Source of the DNA: Ignavibacteria bacterium
Lineage (GTDB): Bacteria; Bacteroidota; Ignavibacteria; Ch128b
Assembly (NCBI GenBank): GCA_013177855.1
Contig: JABLYA010000001.1
Location: 124,001 to 188,000 of the forward strand
DNA length: 64,000 nucleotides
Reading direction: 5' to 3'
Below, piece after piece: positions 9,166 to 18,328 of the stretch. The notes under the pieces are model-generated. The model was not told the origin of the DNA. It saw nothing but the letters and a program-made list of their open reading frames with translations, and ran no database searches. A program made the translations under genes and the position numbers. Numbering within the stretch: position 1 is the first letter of the stretch; the number at the start of each line of letters is the position of its first letter.

Positions 9166-10188
9166 TTACTCCTCTATTAAATATTCAATAATTTTTTCTT
9201 TTGGATTGAATGGTGCAAGGTTACTCAATCCAAGTTTTTCAATAGCAGTTTGGATTAAATCTTCTTCATTATTAAGAGATGGATTATAAAATTTACCGCT
9301 CTCAAGGATCGCTTCTAAAGGAACAAGTCCGACAATTTCACTTCCCCAAACTTCAACTCCAAATTTTTGAGCTTCTTCCTTAACAGCTTCAAAAACTTGG
9401 TGCATATTTGTTATTTTGTAATTTACAAGATTAATCGAAACCTGTGTAATTCCAAATTTTTCGAGGGAGACACCCATAGCTTTTACTGCTTTGAATTTTC
9501 CAGGCACTCGAACGGTTTTTCCATCTTTTTTTACGACGTTCCCGTTCTCATCTCTTAATGGTTTCCCTGATTCCCTGATTATTCCAGCTATTTCATCAGC
9601 CACTTTCACATCCTGGGTTTTTAGATTTACATTATAAGCTATAAGAAAGAATCTACATCCAGTTACTGTTGCACCAAGCTTAGGATTAAATTCCGCTTTA
9701 CCAAAATCCGGATACCATTCAGGATCTTTTAATTTTTCTGGTAATCCTTCGTATTCGCCCTTCCTTATATCAGATAAGTTTTTTCTTTCAGGCTTTGTTG
9801 CTGAGTATTCATATAAATAAACTGGAATGTTTAACTTTTCTGAAATAATTTTCCCATACTCTTTTGAAATTTCAACGCAATCGTCAATTGAAACATTGCG
9901 TATTGGAATAAACGGAACAACATCAATTGCACCAATTCGTGGATGCTCACCTTTATGTTTTGTCATATCAATTTTTTCTGCAGCAGCTAAGGATGCATTA
10001 ATTGCACCTTCTAGAACTCCTCTTTTTGTTCCAACAAAAGTTACAACCACACGATTGTAATCACGGTCTGGTTCAACATTTAATAATTTGCATTCCTTTG
10101 TATTTCTGACCGCTTCAGCAATCGCATTGATCGTTTCTTCGTTTTTGCCTTCACTGAAATTTGGAACGCATTCAATTATTTCTTTCAT
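9166..10188 (-). CDS. ftcD: Glutamate formimidoyltransferase
   Basis: Transfers the formimino group from N-formimino-L-glutamate to tetrahydrofolate. The start region KEIIECVPNFSEGKNEE is diagnostic. Other family blocks are LLNVEPDRDYNRVVVTFVG, HPRIGAIDVVPFIPI, and the C-terminal WGSEIVGLVPLEAI. About 340 residues, the usual length without the fused cyclodeaminase. I chose ATG at 10188; a TTG at 10194 adds only two residues. The start lies inside the last codons of hutI (which ends at 10172), an overlap that suggests coupled translation. The reaction product feeds the cyclodeaminase encoded next. Confidence 0.95.
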   Translation of the reverse strand: MKEIIECVPNFSEGKNEETINAIAEAVRNTKECKLLNVEPDRDYNRVVVTFVGTKRGVLEGAINASLAAAEKIDMTKHKGEHPRIGAIDVVPFIPIRNVSIDDCVEISKEYGKIISEKLNIPVYLYEYSATKPERKNLSDIRKGEYEGLPEKLKDPEWYPDFGKAEFNPKLGATVTGCRFFLIAYNVNLKTQDVKVADEIAGIIRESGKPLRDENGNVVKKDGKTVRVPGKFKAVKAMGVSLEKFGITQVSINLVNYKITNMHQVFEAVKEEAQKFGVEVWGSEIVGLVPLEAILESGKFYNPSLNNEEDLIQTAIEKLGLSNLAPFNPKEKIIEYLIEE

Positions 10189-11419
10189 AAACAACTTTCC
10201 CTTTTTTGATTACAGTTTTTACAAAATTTTTACCAAAGTAATAAACAAGATTTTTATAATCATCGGTGTCCAGAATTAAAATGTCTGCTTGCTTGCCAAC
10301 TTCAAGGCTTCCAACTTTATCTTCTATTCCTAAAGAATAAGCAGCATTAATAGTCACTGCATTAATGGTTTCGTTTAGTTTCATTCCATTATATAGAGCT
10401 GCCATATTCATCATTAAAGGAAGATTCTGGGAGGTACAAGAGCCTGGATTGAAATCGGTCGCAATTGAAACAATGCAGCCTTCATCAATCATCTTCCTTG
10501 CTGGAGAAAATGGAATTTTTAGGAAATAAGAAACTCCTGGTAAGATGGTTGCAACAATATCAGTTTGTGATAAACTTTTTAAATCCTGATCAGTAATCAT
10601 TTCAAGATGATCTATGCTCTTTGCACCAAATTCTATTCCCAATCCAACTCCACCCATTGAATTAAATTGATCACAGTGAAGCTTAAGATCAAAATTGTAT
10701 TGCTTTGCTTTTTCAAAGATTGTTCTTGTTTCATCTAAAGTAAACGCACTCTTTTCAAGAAACACATCACAGAATTTTGCAAGGTTTCTTTGTGAAATTT
10801 CTGGAAGAAGTCTGTTAATAATCAAATCAATATAAGCCGAACGATTATTTATATATTCTTTTGGTACGGTGTGAGCACCTAAAAAAGTAGAAGTAATTTC
10901 AACAGGTTGAAGTTTTTGAAGTTCATTCGCACATTCAAGAATTTTTATTTCAGTGTCGTAATCCAAGCCGTAACCACTTTTTATCTCGGTGGTTGTAATT
11001 CCCCGAGAAAGAGTCTCCGCAAGTCTCTTTAATGATAGCTCGATTAAGTGTTCTTTTGAAGAATTACGAGTAGCTTGAACTGTTCGAATAATTCCTCCGC
11101 CTTTTTCTGCAATTTCCTCATAGGTTTTTCCGGCGACTCGCATTTCGAATTCATCACTTCTTGAACCTGCGAAAATTAAGTGTGTATGTGAGTCAATTAA
11201 ACCTGGCATTACTACCTTATTTCTACAATCCAGAACAAGATCAAATTTAGTGAAATCAAATTCATTTGTTAGACTAATATCTGCAATTTTATCATCTTGG
11301 ATAGTTAATGAAGCGTTTTCAAGAATATCAATTTCGTTTAATTCACTCTTACGTTTGTATTTTCTATTTGCGGGTTTGCAGGTAAGAAGTTGCTTAGCTC
11401 GATAAAGAAGAATTTTCAT
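10172..11419 (-). CDS. hutI: Imidazolonepropionase
   Basis: Metal-dependent amidohydrolase that opens imidazolone-5-propionate to N-formimino-L-glutamate, step three of histidine degradation. The signature is VMPGLIDSHTHLIFAGSR at the first metal site, then GGGIIRTVQATR, LKLHCDQFNSMGG, SIDHLEMI and ATDFNPGSC. The 415-residue length is normal. It precedes ftcD (overlap about 17 nt) and follows the SPOR lipoprotein gene by one base. Histidine ammonia-lyase (hutH) and urocanase (hutU) are not in the window, so the first two steps must be encoded elsewhere, or the enzyme is fed from outside the usual route. Confidence 0.96.
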   Translation of the reverse strand: MKILLYRAKQLLTCKPANRKYKRKSELNEIDILENASLTIQDDKIADISLTNEFDFTKFDLVLDCRNKVVMPGLIDSHTHLIFAGSRSDEFEMRVAGKTYEEIAEKGGGIIRTVQATRNSSKEHLIELSLKRLAETLSRGITTTEIKSGYGLDYDTEIKILECANELQKLQPVEITSTFLGAHTVPKEYINNRSAYIDLIINRLLPEISQRNLAKFCDVFLEKSAFTLDETRTIFEKAKQYNFDLKLHCDQFNSMGGVGLGIEFGAKSIDHLEMITDQDLKSLSQTDIVATILPGVSYFLKIPFSPARKMIDEGCIVSIATDFNPGSCTSQNLPLMMNMAALYNGMKLNETINAVTINAAYSLGIEDKVGSLEVGKQADILILDTDDYKNLVYYFGKNFVKTVIKKGKVVYERNN

Positions 11420-11420
11420 T

Positions 11421-11897
11421 TCATTTTGGATTTTCGGTTCGAATTCTCAGAGACGGAAAATTTTTTCTTTCTAATATACTAAAAATTTCATTTGCCTCTG
11501 AGCGAGATGCATAAGGTCCAATTTTGAGTCTGTAAAACGGAGTATCGTATTCAATTGAAATTTTTTCATCAGGTAAAAGGTTTGTAATCTGTGATCTCAG
11601 GTTTACAATTTCATCATACACATCAGTTAATCCAACATGAACATAATAAAGTAAATTTAATTGATTATTCTTTTTAAGCAGAAGATTGGAATTTTGTTTA
11701 GAGTTGTCCACTTCAAATTCAATAAAAGTCTCAAAAAGATTTAAACTATCCTCTTTTAAAATAAATTGAGCAAGTGGAGAAAACTTTACAATATCCACTT
11801 GCTCTTTAGAAATTACACCTTGCTTTTTCTCAACTTTGGTTGAGCAGCCAAAACAAAAAATTATAAAAAATAAAAAATAAAATAATCTTCTGAACAC
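11421..11897 (-). CDS. Small SPOR-domain lipoprotein
   Basis: 158-residue predicted lipoprotein. The signal sequence is very Phe-rich and ends in a lipobox (CFGC, Cys about residue 18). The last ~45 residues (YRLKIGPYASRSEANEIFSI, then LERKNFPSLRI) are a SPOR-like repeat, the fold that binds denuded glycan strands of peptidoglycan. The middle part is not recognised. It lies 1 nt after a second SPOR lipoprotein gene and 1 nt before hutI, so the three are likely one transcript. The domain match is moderate because the first SPOR strand is less regular than in the neighbour. Confidence 0.72.
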   Translation of the reverse strand: MFRRLFYFLFFIIFCFGCSTKVEKKQGVISKEQVDIVKFSPLAQFILKEDSLNLFETFIEFEVDNSKQNSNLLLKKNNQLNLLYYVHVGLTDVYDEIVNLRSQITNLLPDEKISIEYDTPFYRLKIGPYASRSEANEIFSILERKNFPSLRIRTENPK

Positions 11898-11898
11898 T

Positions 11899-12459
11899 TT
11901 ACTGTTTAACTTCAGTTACTATAAAACTATCAGTGTACCCTAAATTATATAAAGCATCTTTTATTCCTTTTGCGTGTTCCCACTTTGAATATATTCCAAG
12001 CCTGACTTTGTATAGGTTATCTTGGAACTCTACATAAACTTTTTGATCAGGCATTCTTTTTCTGATTTTTTGTGCTTCAGATTCTGCATTAAGTCTACTC
12101 TTAAAAGCGAAAACCTGAACTTTGTATAAATACTGTGGTGAAGTTTCAACTGGCTTGCTTTCGATAGTTGGTTGTTCTTTAGGACTTTCTGAACTCAGAT
12201 TAACCTTTAGAGGCGGAGGTGGTGGTGTTGGTGGTCCCTGTGGAATATATTCAGGTTGAGTTGTCGGCGTTACTTCTGTAGCGGTCGGCTGAGGAGTGGC
12301 TGTTTCTGTTTGTTGTGTTTGAGCTGGTTTTTCAGTCTGATACACAACATCTTTTTGGCCGCCTTCATATTCTTCAGTTACTTCAGAAGCTGAACAACCA
12401 AAAAATACAAATGCCAGAGCAGCGAAGAGAACGATGGATTTTTTTAATTGATTTTTCAT
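11899..12459 (-). CDS. Proline-rich SPOR-domain lipoprotein
   Basis: 186 residues. A signal peptide with lipobox (VFFGC, Cys about residue 22) is followed by a Thr/Gln/Pro-rich linker (about residues 45-95, including GPPTPPPPPLKV) of the kind that spans the periplasm. The C-terminal SPOR domain follows (YLYKVQVFAFKSRLNAESEA, then LYKVRLGIYSKWEHAKG). SPOR domains bind glycan strands at division sites. The ATG has a good ribosome site (GAGG about 7 nt upstream). It is the first gene of the minus-strand run 12459-6380, divergent from glgA, so a promoter is expected in 12460-12650. Confidence 0.82.
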   Translation of the reverse strand: MKNQLKKSIVLFAALAFVFFGCSASEVTEEYEGGQKDVVYQTEKPAQTQQTETATPQPTATEVTPTTQPEYIPQGPPTPPPPPLKVNLSSESPKEQPTIESKPVETSPQYLYKVQVFAFKSRLNAESEAQKIRKRMPDQKVYVEFQDNLYKVRLGIYSKWEHAKGIKDALYNLGYTDSFIVTEVKQ

Positions 12460-12625
12460 AATAACCTCGTTTTTATAGTGTAATAATAATTTTTTTGTAT
12501 GATAATATCAAGTAGTACAATAAATTATAAATTTCTTTTAAAGTATAATACTAAATCAATATTAAAAATTTATTTACTTATTAAAAGTATGTGTTTTGCT
12601 GATTTCTAATATAAAAATAAAGTAA

Positions 12626-12656
12626 TTGTAAATACTTTAGAAATTCTTTAATTTTG
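12626..12656 (+). promoter_or_regulatory. Bacteroidota-type promoter for glgA
   Basis: TTG at 12626-12628, 20 nt spacer, and TAATTTTG at 12649-12656. This is an exact fit to the TTG / TAnnTTTG pattern of Bacteroidota primary sigma factors. Transcription would start near 12661, about 17 nt before the ATG at 12678. That excludes the in-frame TTG at 12654 as a start codon. Confidence 0.5.
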
Positions 12657-12677
12657 TGGAAAATTTTTTTGAATAAG

Positions 12678-14174
12678 ATGAAGAATAAAAACCTTAAAAT
12701 ACTTTTCATTACCTCAGAAGCTTCACCATTTGTAAAAACTGGTGGTCTGGCTGATGTTTCCTCTGCATTGCCTCAAACTTTAATGGAACTTGGAAATGAA
12801 GTTAGATTAGTACTTCCTAAATATGGGGCAGTGGATGAGAGAAAATTTAAAATCCACGAAATTGTAAGATTGAAGGAAATACCAATTCATCTCGGCAATG
12901 AGATAGAGTTGGTTAGTATGCGTTCTTGTTTCCTGGTTGGCTCAAAAGTTAAAGTCCAGATCTATTTCTTCGACAACCAAAAATATTTTGGGTCAAGAAA
13001 AGGTCTTTATCAGGATATAAATACAAAAAAGGATTATCCTGATAATCACGAGCGTTTTATTCTTTATGCTAAAGGCATCATGGAGATGCTCAAAAAATTA
13101 GGCTGGACACCAGATATAATTCATTGTAATGATTGGCAAACTGGTTTAATTCCCGCATATCTTAAAACTGTTTATGCAGATCTGGATATCTTAAAAGATA
13201 CGAAAGTTGTTTTCACTATCCATAATGTTGACTTCCCTGGTGTATTTCCGAAAGAAGTATTTAAATTAACCGGGCTTCCAGATTCAGTCTTAAATGAAAT
13301 AACAGTTGAAGACGGAAGTAAAATCAGTTTTCTAAAAGCTGGGGTTGTTTATGCAGATGCAGTAACAACAGTTAGTGAGAAATATGCTGATGAACTTTGT
13401 ACAATCGATGAACTTGGTGGAATAATTAAAAACACACTTAAGAAAAGAAAAAATGACTTCTATGGTATAATTAATGGAGTAGACTATTCGGTCTGGAATC
13501 CAGAAACGGATAAGTATATTCCAGCAAAATATAATATTAAAGACCTTTCAGGAAAACTTGATAATAAAAAAGCTTTGCTAGAATACCTCAAGCTTCCAGT
13601 TGAATTAGAAGTTCCAGTAATTGGCACTATTTCTCGTTTCGCAGAACAGAAAGGTATCGATTTAATTCAAGATGCGATTGAAGAAATTTTGAAACTTGAT
13701 GTTAAATATGTACTTCTTGGCCAGGGTGATAAAAAGTATCAACAATTTTTTGAAAAAGTTCAGAAAAAATATCCAAAGAAATTTGGTTTCTTTGCAGGTT
13801 TTAATGAGGAATTAGCTCATTTGATTGAAGCTGGCGCAGATATGTATTTAATGCCTTCCAAATACGAGCCTTGTGGACTAACACAATTATATGCTTTGAA
13901 GTATGGAACAATTCCAATTGTCAGATATACAGGTGGTCTTGCAGACACTATTGTAAGATTGAATGGAAACTTTGATGAAGGAACAGGCTTTGTCTTTAAA
14001 AAGTATGAAGTCGAAGATATGATGAAAGAAATTAAAAGAGCATTGAAATTATATCAGGACAAAGAAAGCTGGGTTAAACTAATGAAGAATGCGATGTCTC
14101 AAGATTTTAGCTGGCATGCATCTGCAAAGAAATATGTTGAATTGTATAAAAAATTATTGAAGGACACTAAGTAA
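12678..14174 (+). CDS. glgA: Glycogen synthase, GT5 family
   Basis: Adds glucose from ADP-glucose (or UDP-glucose) to alpha-1,4-glucan. The N-terminal signature is SEASPFVKTGGLADVSSALP, with the KTGGL loop that binds the nucleotide sugar. The Rossmann C-domain has ISRFAEQKGIDLI, LGQGDKKYQ, and the catalytic YEPCGLTQLYALKYGTIPIV followed by TGGLADTI. About 498 residues. I set the start at ATG 12678 because a likely promoter ends at 12656. A longer version from TTG 12654 would add eight residues. It leads a plus-strand run that continues with envelope genes; no other glycogen genes are nearby. Confidence 0.93.
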   Translation: MKNKNLKILFITSEASPFVKTGGLADVSSALPQTLMELGNEVRLVLPKYGAVDERKFKIHEIVRLKEIPIHLGNEIELVSMRSCFLVGSKVKVQIYFFDNQKYFGSRKGLYQDINTKKDYPDNHERFILYAKGIMEMLKKLGWTPDIIHCNDWQTGLIPAYLKTVYADLDILKDTKVVFTIHNVDFPGVFPKEVFKLTGLPDSVLNEITVEDGSKISFLKAGVVYADAVTTVSEKYADELCTIDELGGIIKNTLKKRKNDFYGIINGVDYSVWNPETDKYIPAKYNIKDLSGKLDNKKALLEYLKLPVELEVPVIGTISRFAEQKGIDLIQDAIEEILKLDVKYVLLGQGDKKYQQFFEKVQKKYPKKFGFFAGFNEELAHLIEAGADMYLMPSKYEPCGLTQLYALKYGTIPIVRYTGGLADTIVRLNGNFDEGTGFVFKKYEVEDMMKEIKRALKLYQDKESWVKLMKNAMSQDFSWHASAKKYVELYKKLLKDTK

Positions 14175-14176
14175 AA

Positions 14177-15382
14177 TTGAAAAGACTGATCATCAATTTC
14201 CTTAAATTAAATCTTATCGGCATCATCATCTTTTCTCTTTCATCCTGTTCTGAAAATCCCTCAATCACAGGATACAATTTGCTTAATCCGATTGATTCGC
14301 TCCTAGTTAAACGTTTTGACTCTACGAGTGACTCCGCATTTTCGTATCACAAGGAACTTATTCAACCTGATATTTTAGGTGGAACTAGAAGAATTCTTGT
14401 CGGGAAATATGATGACTTAAAAGCTTATTCATTAATTAGATTCATAATCGGTCTTTCTTCTGAAATGAAAGATGCAGTTAAAAATTCTAATATCGTTATT
14501 AATTCTGCTCGCATTAAAATGAATCCTGTTTATAAATTCGGAGATACAACTTCGAATGTGTTTAATTTTCAGGTGAAAGAAATTTTTACTTTTTTCGATG
14601 AATATAAATTTAATATTGATAGTTTGAAAAGCGGCAGATATGAGATTGAGAGTGAAAATATTGTAATCAGGAATATAGACGATGATACGCTTTATTACTC
14701 TGAATTAAATCCAGAAAAAGTGTTGAACTGGTTTAAGTTAATTGCAGCGGATTCATCGAGAAAACTTCAAGGAATTTTACTCGAACCTGATCCATCAACA
14801 ACTTATATCAGAGGATTTGCTTCATCAAATGCTTATTACCTGGGTGATCCAATTGTGCTTGAAGTGGTTGCAACTTACAACAATAAAACAGATTCTTTAA
14901 AATATTTTGTAGATGCTGATCTGCATGTTGTAGAAAAAACTTCACCAATTAATTTTGATGAGACAAAGTTAGTACTTCAATCAGGATTAAAACAAAAATC
15001 ATTTATTTTTTTCGATATCAGTTTGGTTCCGAAGTCAGCGATTGTTAATTCGGCTTATTTGAGACTTTATCCTGATACACTTCAGTCAAAATTTGGAACG
15101 AGTTATCAAGATTCATTGTTTGTCCAATACATTACAGATTCTTCAAATATTTCAATTGATAGTGCAGTAACTTTTGTGCTTACGAAGAAAAATCAAGGTT
15201 ATTACGAAGGACAAATAAATTATTTTGTTCAGAAGTGGATTGATAATAATTCAAACAGAGGATTGTTACTGAGTACAAGAGACCCCGATGGTGGAGTTGA
15301 ACAATTTGTCTTTTATGGACCAAAATCAGCAATTATTTCGAAAAGACCCCAATTAATTATTAATTATACATTTAAGAAATGA
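14177..15382 (+). CDS. Lipoprotein of the DNRLRE type
   Basis: 401 residues, predicted lipoprotein. The N-terminus is a signal peptide with lipobox (LSSC, Cys about residue 24). The start must be TTG at 14177, since no ATG precedes the signal. The C-terminal half has features of the DNRLRE beta-sandwich found in secreted proteins (IFFDISLVPKSAIVNSAYLR, then FVQKWIDNNSNRGLLLSTRD and PQLIINYTF). The N-terminal half is unassigned. It begins 2 nt after glgA and overlaps the next gene by 4 nt, so it is translated as part of one operon with an outer-membrane protein. Function unknown. Confidence 0.7.
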   Translation: MKRLIINFLKLNLIGIIIFSLSSCSENPSITGYNLLNPIDSLLVKRFDSTSDSAFSYHKELIQPDILGGTRRILVGKYDDLKAYSLIRFIIGLSSEMKDAVKNSNIVINSARIKMNPVYKFGDTTSNVFNFQVKEIFTFFDEYKFNIDSLKSGRYEIESENIVIRNIDDDTLYYSELNPEKVLNWFKLIAADSSRKLQGILLEPDPSTTYIRGFASSNAYYLGDPIVLEVVATYNNKTDSLKYFVDADLHVVEKTSPINFDETKLVLQSGLKQKSFIFFDISLVPKSAIVNSAYLRLYPDTLQSKFGTSYQDSLFVQYITDSSNISIDSAVTFVLTKKNQGYYEGQINYFVQKWIDNNSNRGLLLSTRDPDGGVEQFVFYGPKSAIISKRPQLIINYTFKK

Positions 15383-16602
15383 AGAAAATTATATTCTTTA
15401 CTTTTGCATTGGTAAATTTGGTATTAGGACAGGCAGCCTCCGTTTATTCGAATTTTGGAGTTGGAGAATTAAATATTAATCCTTCAGCGAGAAGAAGCGG
15501 TTTAGGACTCTCAATTGCAGGGAATGAAAATTTCGATCTCAACCCTTTTAATCCAGCGAGTACAACTAAAATCCGTTTTGTGAAATTTTTGGCAGCTTTC
15601 AATTATTCATCTAATAATTACAAAGATTTTAGTTCAAGCAATCGATACACATCGGGGTCATTTGAAAATTTATTATTTGCTGTTCCTATACAAAGAGATT
15701 ATGGGATTGTTTTATCAGGCGGGATTTTACCATTCACTCGCTTGAATTATAAAGTTCTCTCTCCGAACAATTTGTTTGATTCTATTCCTTATCAGGTCAA
15801 ATATGAAGGTTTGGGCGGTTTAACAAATTATTTTGTTGGTCTTTCTTATTATCAAAAGAATATTGGTTCGTTCGGAATTTCGTCAAATTTTTTAATTGGA
15901 ACTATTAACAGAAAACTTTCAACAGAATTCTTAAATCAAGATTATGTTAAGCCTGAATTTACAAGTCAAATAAAATTCAAAGGTGCAGCTTTTCGAATTG
16001 GTTTTATTTCTGAAAACATAAAAACTTATTTCTCAGAATTTCCTCTAAATGATTTGAGAATTGGAATTTCTTATCTTAGCTCCGCAAGTTTAAAGACTGA
16101 ATTAATCGATCTTAAACAAGGGATTTTTATTGATACAATCAGTATGTCTGATTTTTCTTCAAAAATTCCTTCGCAGCTTGCAATTGGATTATCTTCAAGA
16201 CTTACACAAAGATTAACGGCAAGTGTAGATTTTTTGAATCAGAACTGGACAAATTTAAATACAAATACATTCTCAAATTTTTCTCCGGTAAATCAAAATG
16301 TGTTCTCTGTTGGTTTTGAATACCTTCCACTTGAAAGGCCAGAAAAATTTATTGATGCATTAACATTTAGAGTTGGATTTTTTGTAAAAGATGTAGGCGT
16401 AAAAATAAATAATGAAAAAATAATAGAATACGGAATTAAAGTCGGAAGCTCATTCCCGATTGATCAGTTAAATCTAATAGATATTGGTTTTCAATACTCA
16501 GTGCGCGGTAAAAGTTCAAATAATCTGGTTAAAGAATCTATCTTAAACTTTTGGTGTGGAATAAATCTTGCTGAAATCTGGTTTGTAAGAAACGAGGAAT
16601 AA
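15379..16602 (+). CDS. Outer-membrane beta-barrel protein
   Basis: 407 residues. A signal peptide (about residues 1-18, ending LGQA) is followed by alternating amphipathic strands with many aromatic and Asn/Ser residues, for example LLFAVPIQRDYGIVLSGGI and SVGFEYLPLERPEKF. Such a pattern is typical of Bacteroidota outer-membrane barrels of the FadL/PorV kind. SARRSGLGLSIAG near the N-terminus and NPASTTKIRF are also usual in that group. I cannot name a substrate. It overlaps the upstream lipoprotein gene by 4 nt and precedes a TPR protein by 14 nt. The three may form an envelope unit. Confidence 0.68.
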   Translation: MKKIIFFTFALVNLVLGQAASVYSNFGVGELNINPSARRSGLGLSIAGNENFDLNPFNPASTTKIRFVKFLAAFNYSSNNYKDFSSSNRYTSGSFENLLFAVPIQRDYGIVLSGGILPFTRLNYKVLSPNNLFDSIPYQVKYEGLGGLTNYFVGLSYYQKNIGSFGISSNFLIGTINRKLSTEFLNQDYVKPEFTSQIKFKGAAFRIGFISENIKTYFSEFPLNDLRIGISYLSSASLKTELIDLKQGIFIDTISMSDFSSKIPSQLAIGLSSRLTQRLTASVDFLNQNWTNLNTNTFSNFSPVNQNVFSVGFEYLPLERPEKFIDALTFRVGFFVKDVGVKINNEKIIEYGIKVGSSFPIDQLNLIDIGFQYSVRGKSSNNLVKESILNFWCGINLAEIWFVRNEE

Positions 16603-16616
16603 AAAAGAGGTTCAAA

Positions 16617-17873
16617 ATGAAAACAAGATTTTTAATTTTTGTTAGTTTAATCTTCGTTGTCAGTTTTACTGAAATTTATTCACAACCTTCACCCCAGCCT
16701 GATACTTTAAAAATTTACAGGAAGTGGAGTTTGTTTTCTGAATATCATAAAAACGGTGATTATGAAACAGCTCTGCCTTATGGCTTTGAAATCTTAGAAA
16801 TTAATCCTGGTAAATTCAAAACTATCTTTCTTAAGCTTGAAGATTGTTTAATTTATTTACATGATTCGACCAATGTTGATGAAGCTACAAAGAAAATGTA
16901 TGCTGATACTTTGATGTATGTCTATGACCTTGCCATAAAGACACAACCAGAAAATGCAGCCTATTATTATAAAAAGATGGGTTACTATCTTGAAACCTGG
17001 TATTCAGGAAAAGAAGAGGAAGCAATTAAAGCTTACGAAAAAGCATATGAATTAGATAAAGATTTGGATTTTTATTATGTGGACAGATTAGGTTTACTCT
17101 ATGTTAAAATGGCAAACGATGAGAATAATTACAGACTAAAAGCTTTTGAAATTTATCAAGAAGCGTCGAGTAAAGATCCAAATAATCCAATTCCACTTGA
17201 AAGAATGAAATCTCTTGCAGAGAACATAGAACAATTAATTGAAATCACCTATAATGCCTGGAAACTTGATCCAGAAAATTTACAAAAAGCTTGGCAATAT
17301 GCTTCTATAACTTATCAAACTGGAGAATACGAAAAAGCTATCGAGCCACTCGAATTTTTAGTTAAGAAAGATCCAAGTTCAGAAACTTATTGGTCAAGAC
17401 TTGCAACCTGTTATCAAAAAACAGAAAAATTTTCCAAAGCAATCGATGCTTATAAAAAAGCTATGGAAATAAATAAGCAGGTCAGAGAGTATCCTTTGAA
17501 TATGGGAATCTGCTATAAAGAACTTGGTCAGTTTGCCACAGCAAGAAATTATTTCTATAGAGCTGCTGAGATTGATAAGAATTGGGGATTGCCTTATATC
17601 TATGAGGCGACACTTTACCAAGCTGCAGTACAGAAATGTGGTTCATTTGAATTTATGGATAAAGTAGTTTTACAACTGGCAGTGGATACATATCGAAAAG
17701 CTAAATCAGTTGATCCTAGTGTTGCAAATATTGCTGATGATGCAATTAAGTCACTCGCAAATTCAGTTCCAACTAAAGAAGAATATTTCTTTAGAAGATT
17801 AAAATCTGGTACTGTTATTAAAATTGAAGGACCTTGCTATAACTGGATTGGAAAAAGTATAACCGTTCCATAA
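16617..17873 (+). CDS. Secreted tetratricopeptide-repeat protein
   Basis: 418 residues with a signal peptide (about residues 1-22, ending IYSQ). TPR helices fill most of the rest. Clear units include EEAIKAYEKAYELDKDLDFY (about 140-160), EKAIEPLEFLVKKDPSSETY, SKAIDAYKKAMEINKQVREY and ATARNYFYRAAEIDKNWGLP. TPR arrays mediate protein contacts, so this is probably a periplasmic scaffold. A ribosome site (AAGAGG) lies 7 nt before the ATG. It follows the outer-membrane protein by 14 nt and precedes rpiB by 5 nt. The partner is unknown. Confidence 0.85.
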   Translation: MKTRFLIFVSLIFVVSFTEIYSQPSPQPDTLKIYRKWSLFSEYHKNGDYETALPYGFEILEINPGKFKTIFLKLEDCLIYLHDSTNVDEATKKMYADTLMYVYDLAIKTQPENAAYYYKKMGYYLETWYSGKEEEAIKAYEKAYELDKDLDFYYVDRLGLLYVKMANDENNYRLKAFEIYQEASSKDPNNPIPLERMKSLAENIEQLIEITYNAWKLDPENLQKAWQYASITYQTGEYEKAIEPLEFLVKKDPSSETYWSRLATCYQKTEKFSKAIDAYKKAMEINKQVREYPLNMGICYKELGQFATARNYFYRAAEIDKNWGLPYIYEATLYQAAVQKCGSFEFMDKVVLQLAVDTYRKAKSVDPSVANIADDAIKSLANSVPTKEEYFFRRLKSGTVIKIEGPCYNWIGKSITVP

Positions 17874-17878
17874 TTATT

Positions 17879-18328
17879 ATGAAAGTCGCAATTGGTTCTG
17901 ACCACGCAGGTTTTAAATTAAAAGAGCAACTCAAAGCCTTTCTAATTCAGAAAGGCTTTGAAGTTTTAGATAAAGGATGTTTCTCCGAAGAAAGCACAGA
18001 TTATCCTGATTATGGTGAAGCTGTTGCTGTTGAAGTAAAAAATCAGAACTGTGATTTTGGCTGTATAATTTGTGGAACTGGAATCGGAATTTCCATTGCT
18101 GCAAACAAAGTTCCGGGAATTAGAGCAGCATTGTGCACTTCAAAAGAAATGGCTCATTTTGCGAAAGCACATAATGATGCAAACATTATTGCAATTGGTG
18201 CAAGAATTAAACTTCAAGATCCTCCAGAAGAAATACTTGACGCTTTCATAAATTCAAAATTTGAAGGTGGTCGTCACGAAAAAAGAATTAACAAAATCAA
18301 AAATATTGAAGAGAGATACAAATGCTAA
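17879..18328 (+). CDS. rpiB: Ribose-5-phosphate isomerase B
   Basis: Interconverts ribose 5-phosphate and ribulose 5-phosphate in the pentose phosphate pathway. The start [17 protein letters not shown] is the family signature. The catalytic Cys is residue 65 in [13 protein letters not shown], and the phosphate-binding stretch is NIIAIGAR. The 149-residue length is typical. The stop overlaps the glyA start by 7 nt, a neighbourhood (rpiB-glyA) seen in many bacteria. It lies 5 nt after the TPR gene, so it is transcribed with the upstream run. Confidence 0.96.
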   Translation: MKVAIGSDHAGFKLKEQLKAFLIQKGFEVLDKGCFSEESTDYPDYGEAVAVEVKNQNCDFGCIICGTGIGISIAANKVPGIRAALCTSKEMAHFAKAHNDANIIAIGARIKLQDPPEEILDAFINSKFEGGRHEKRINKIKNIEERYKC

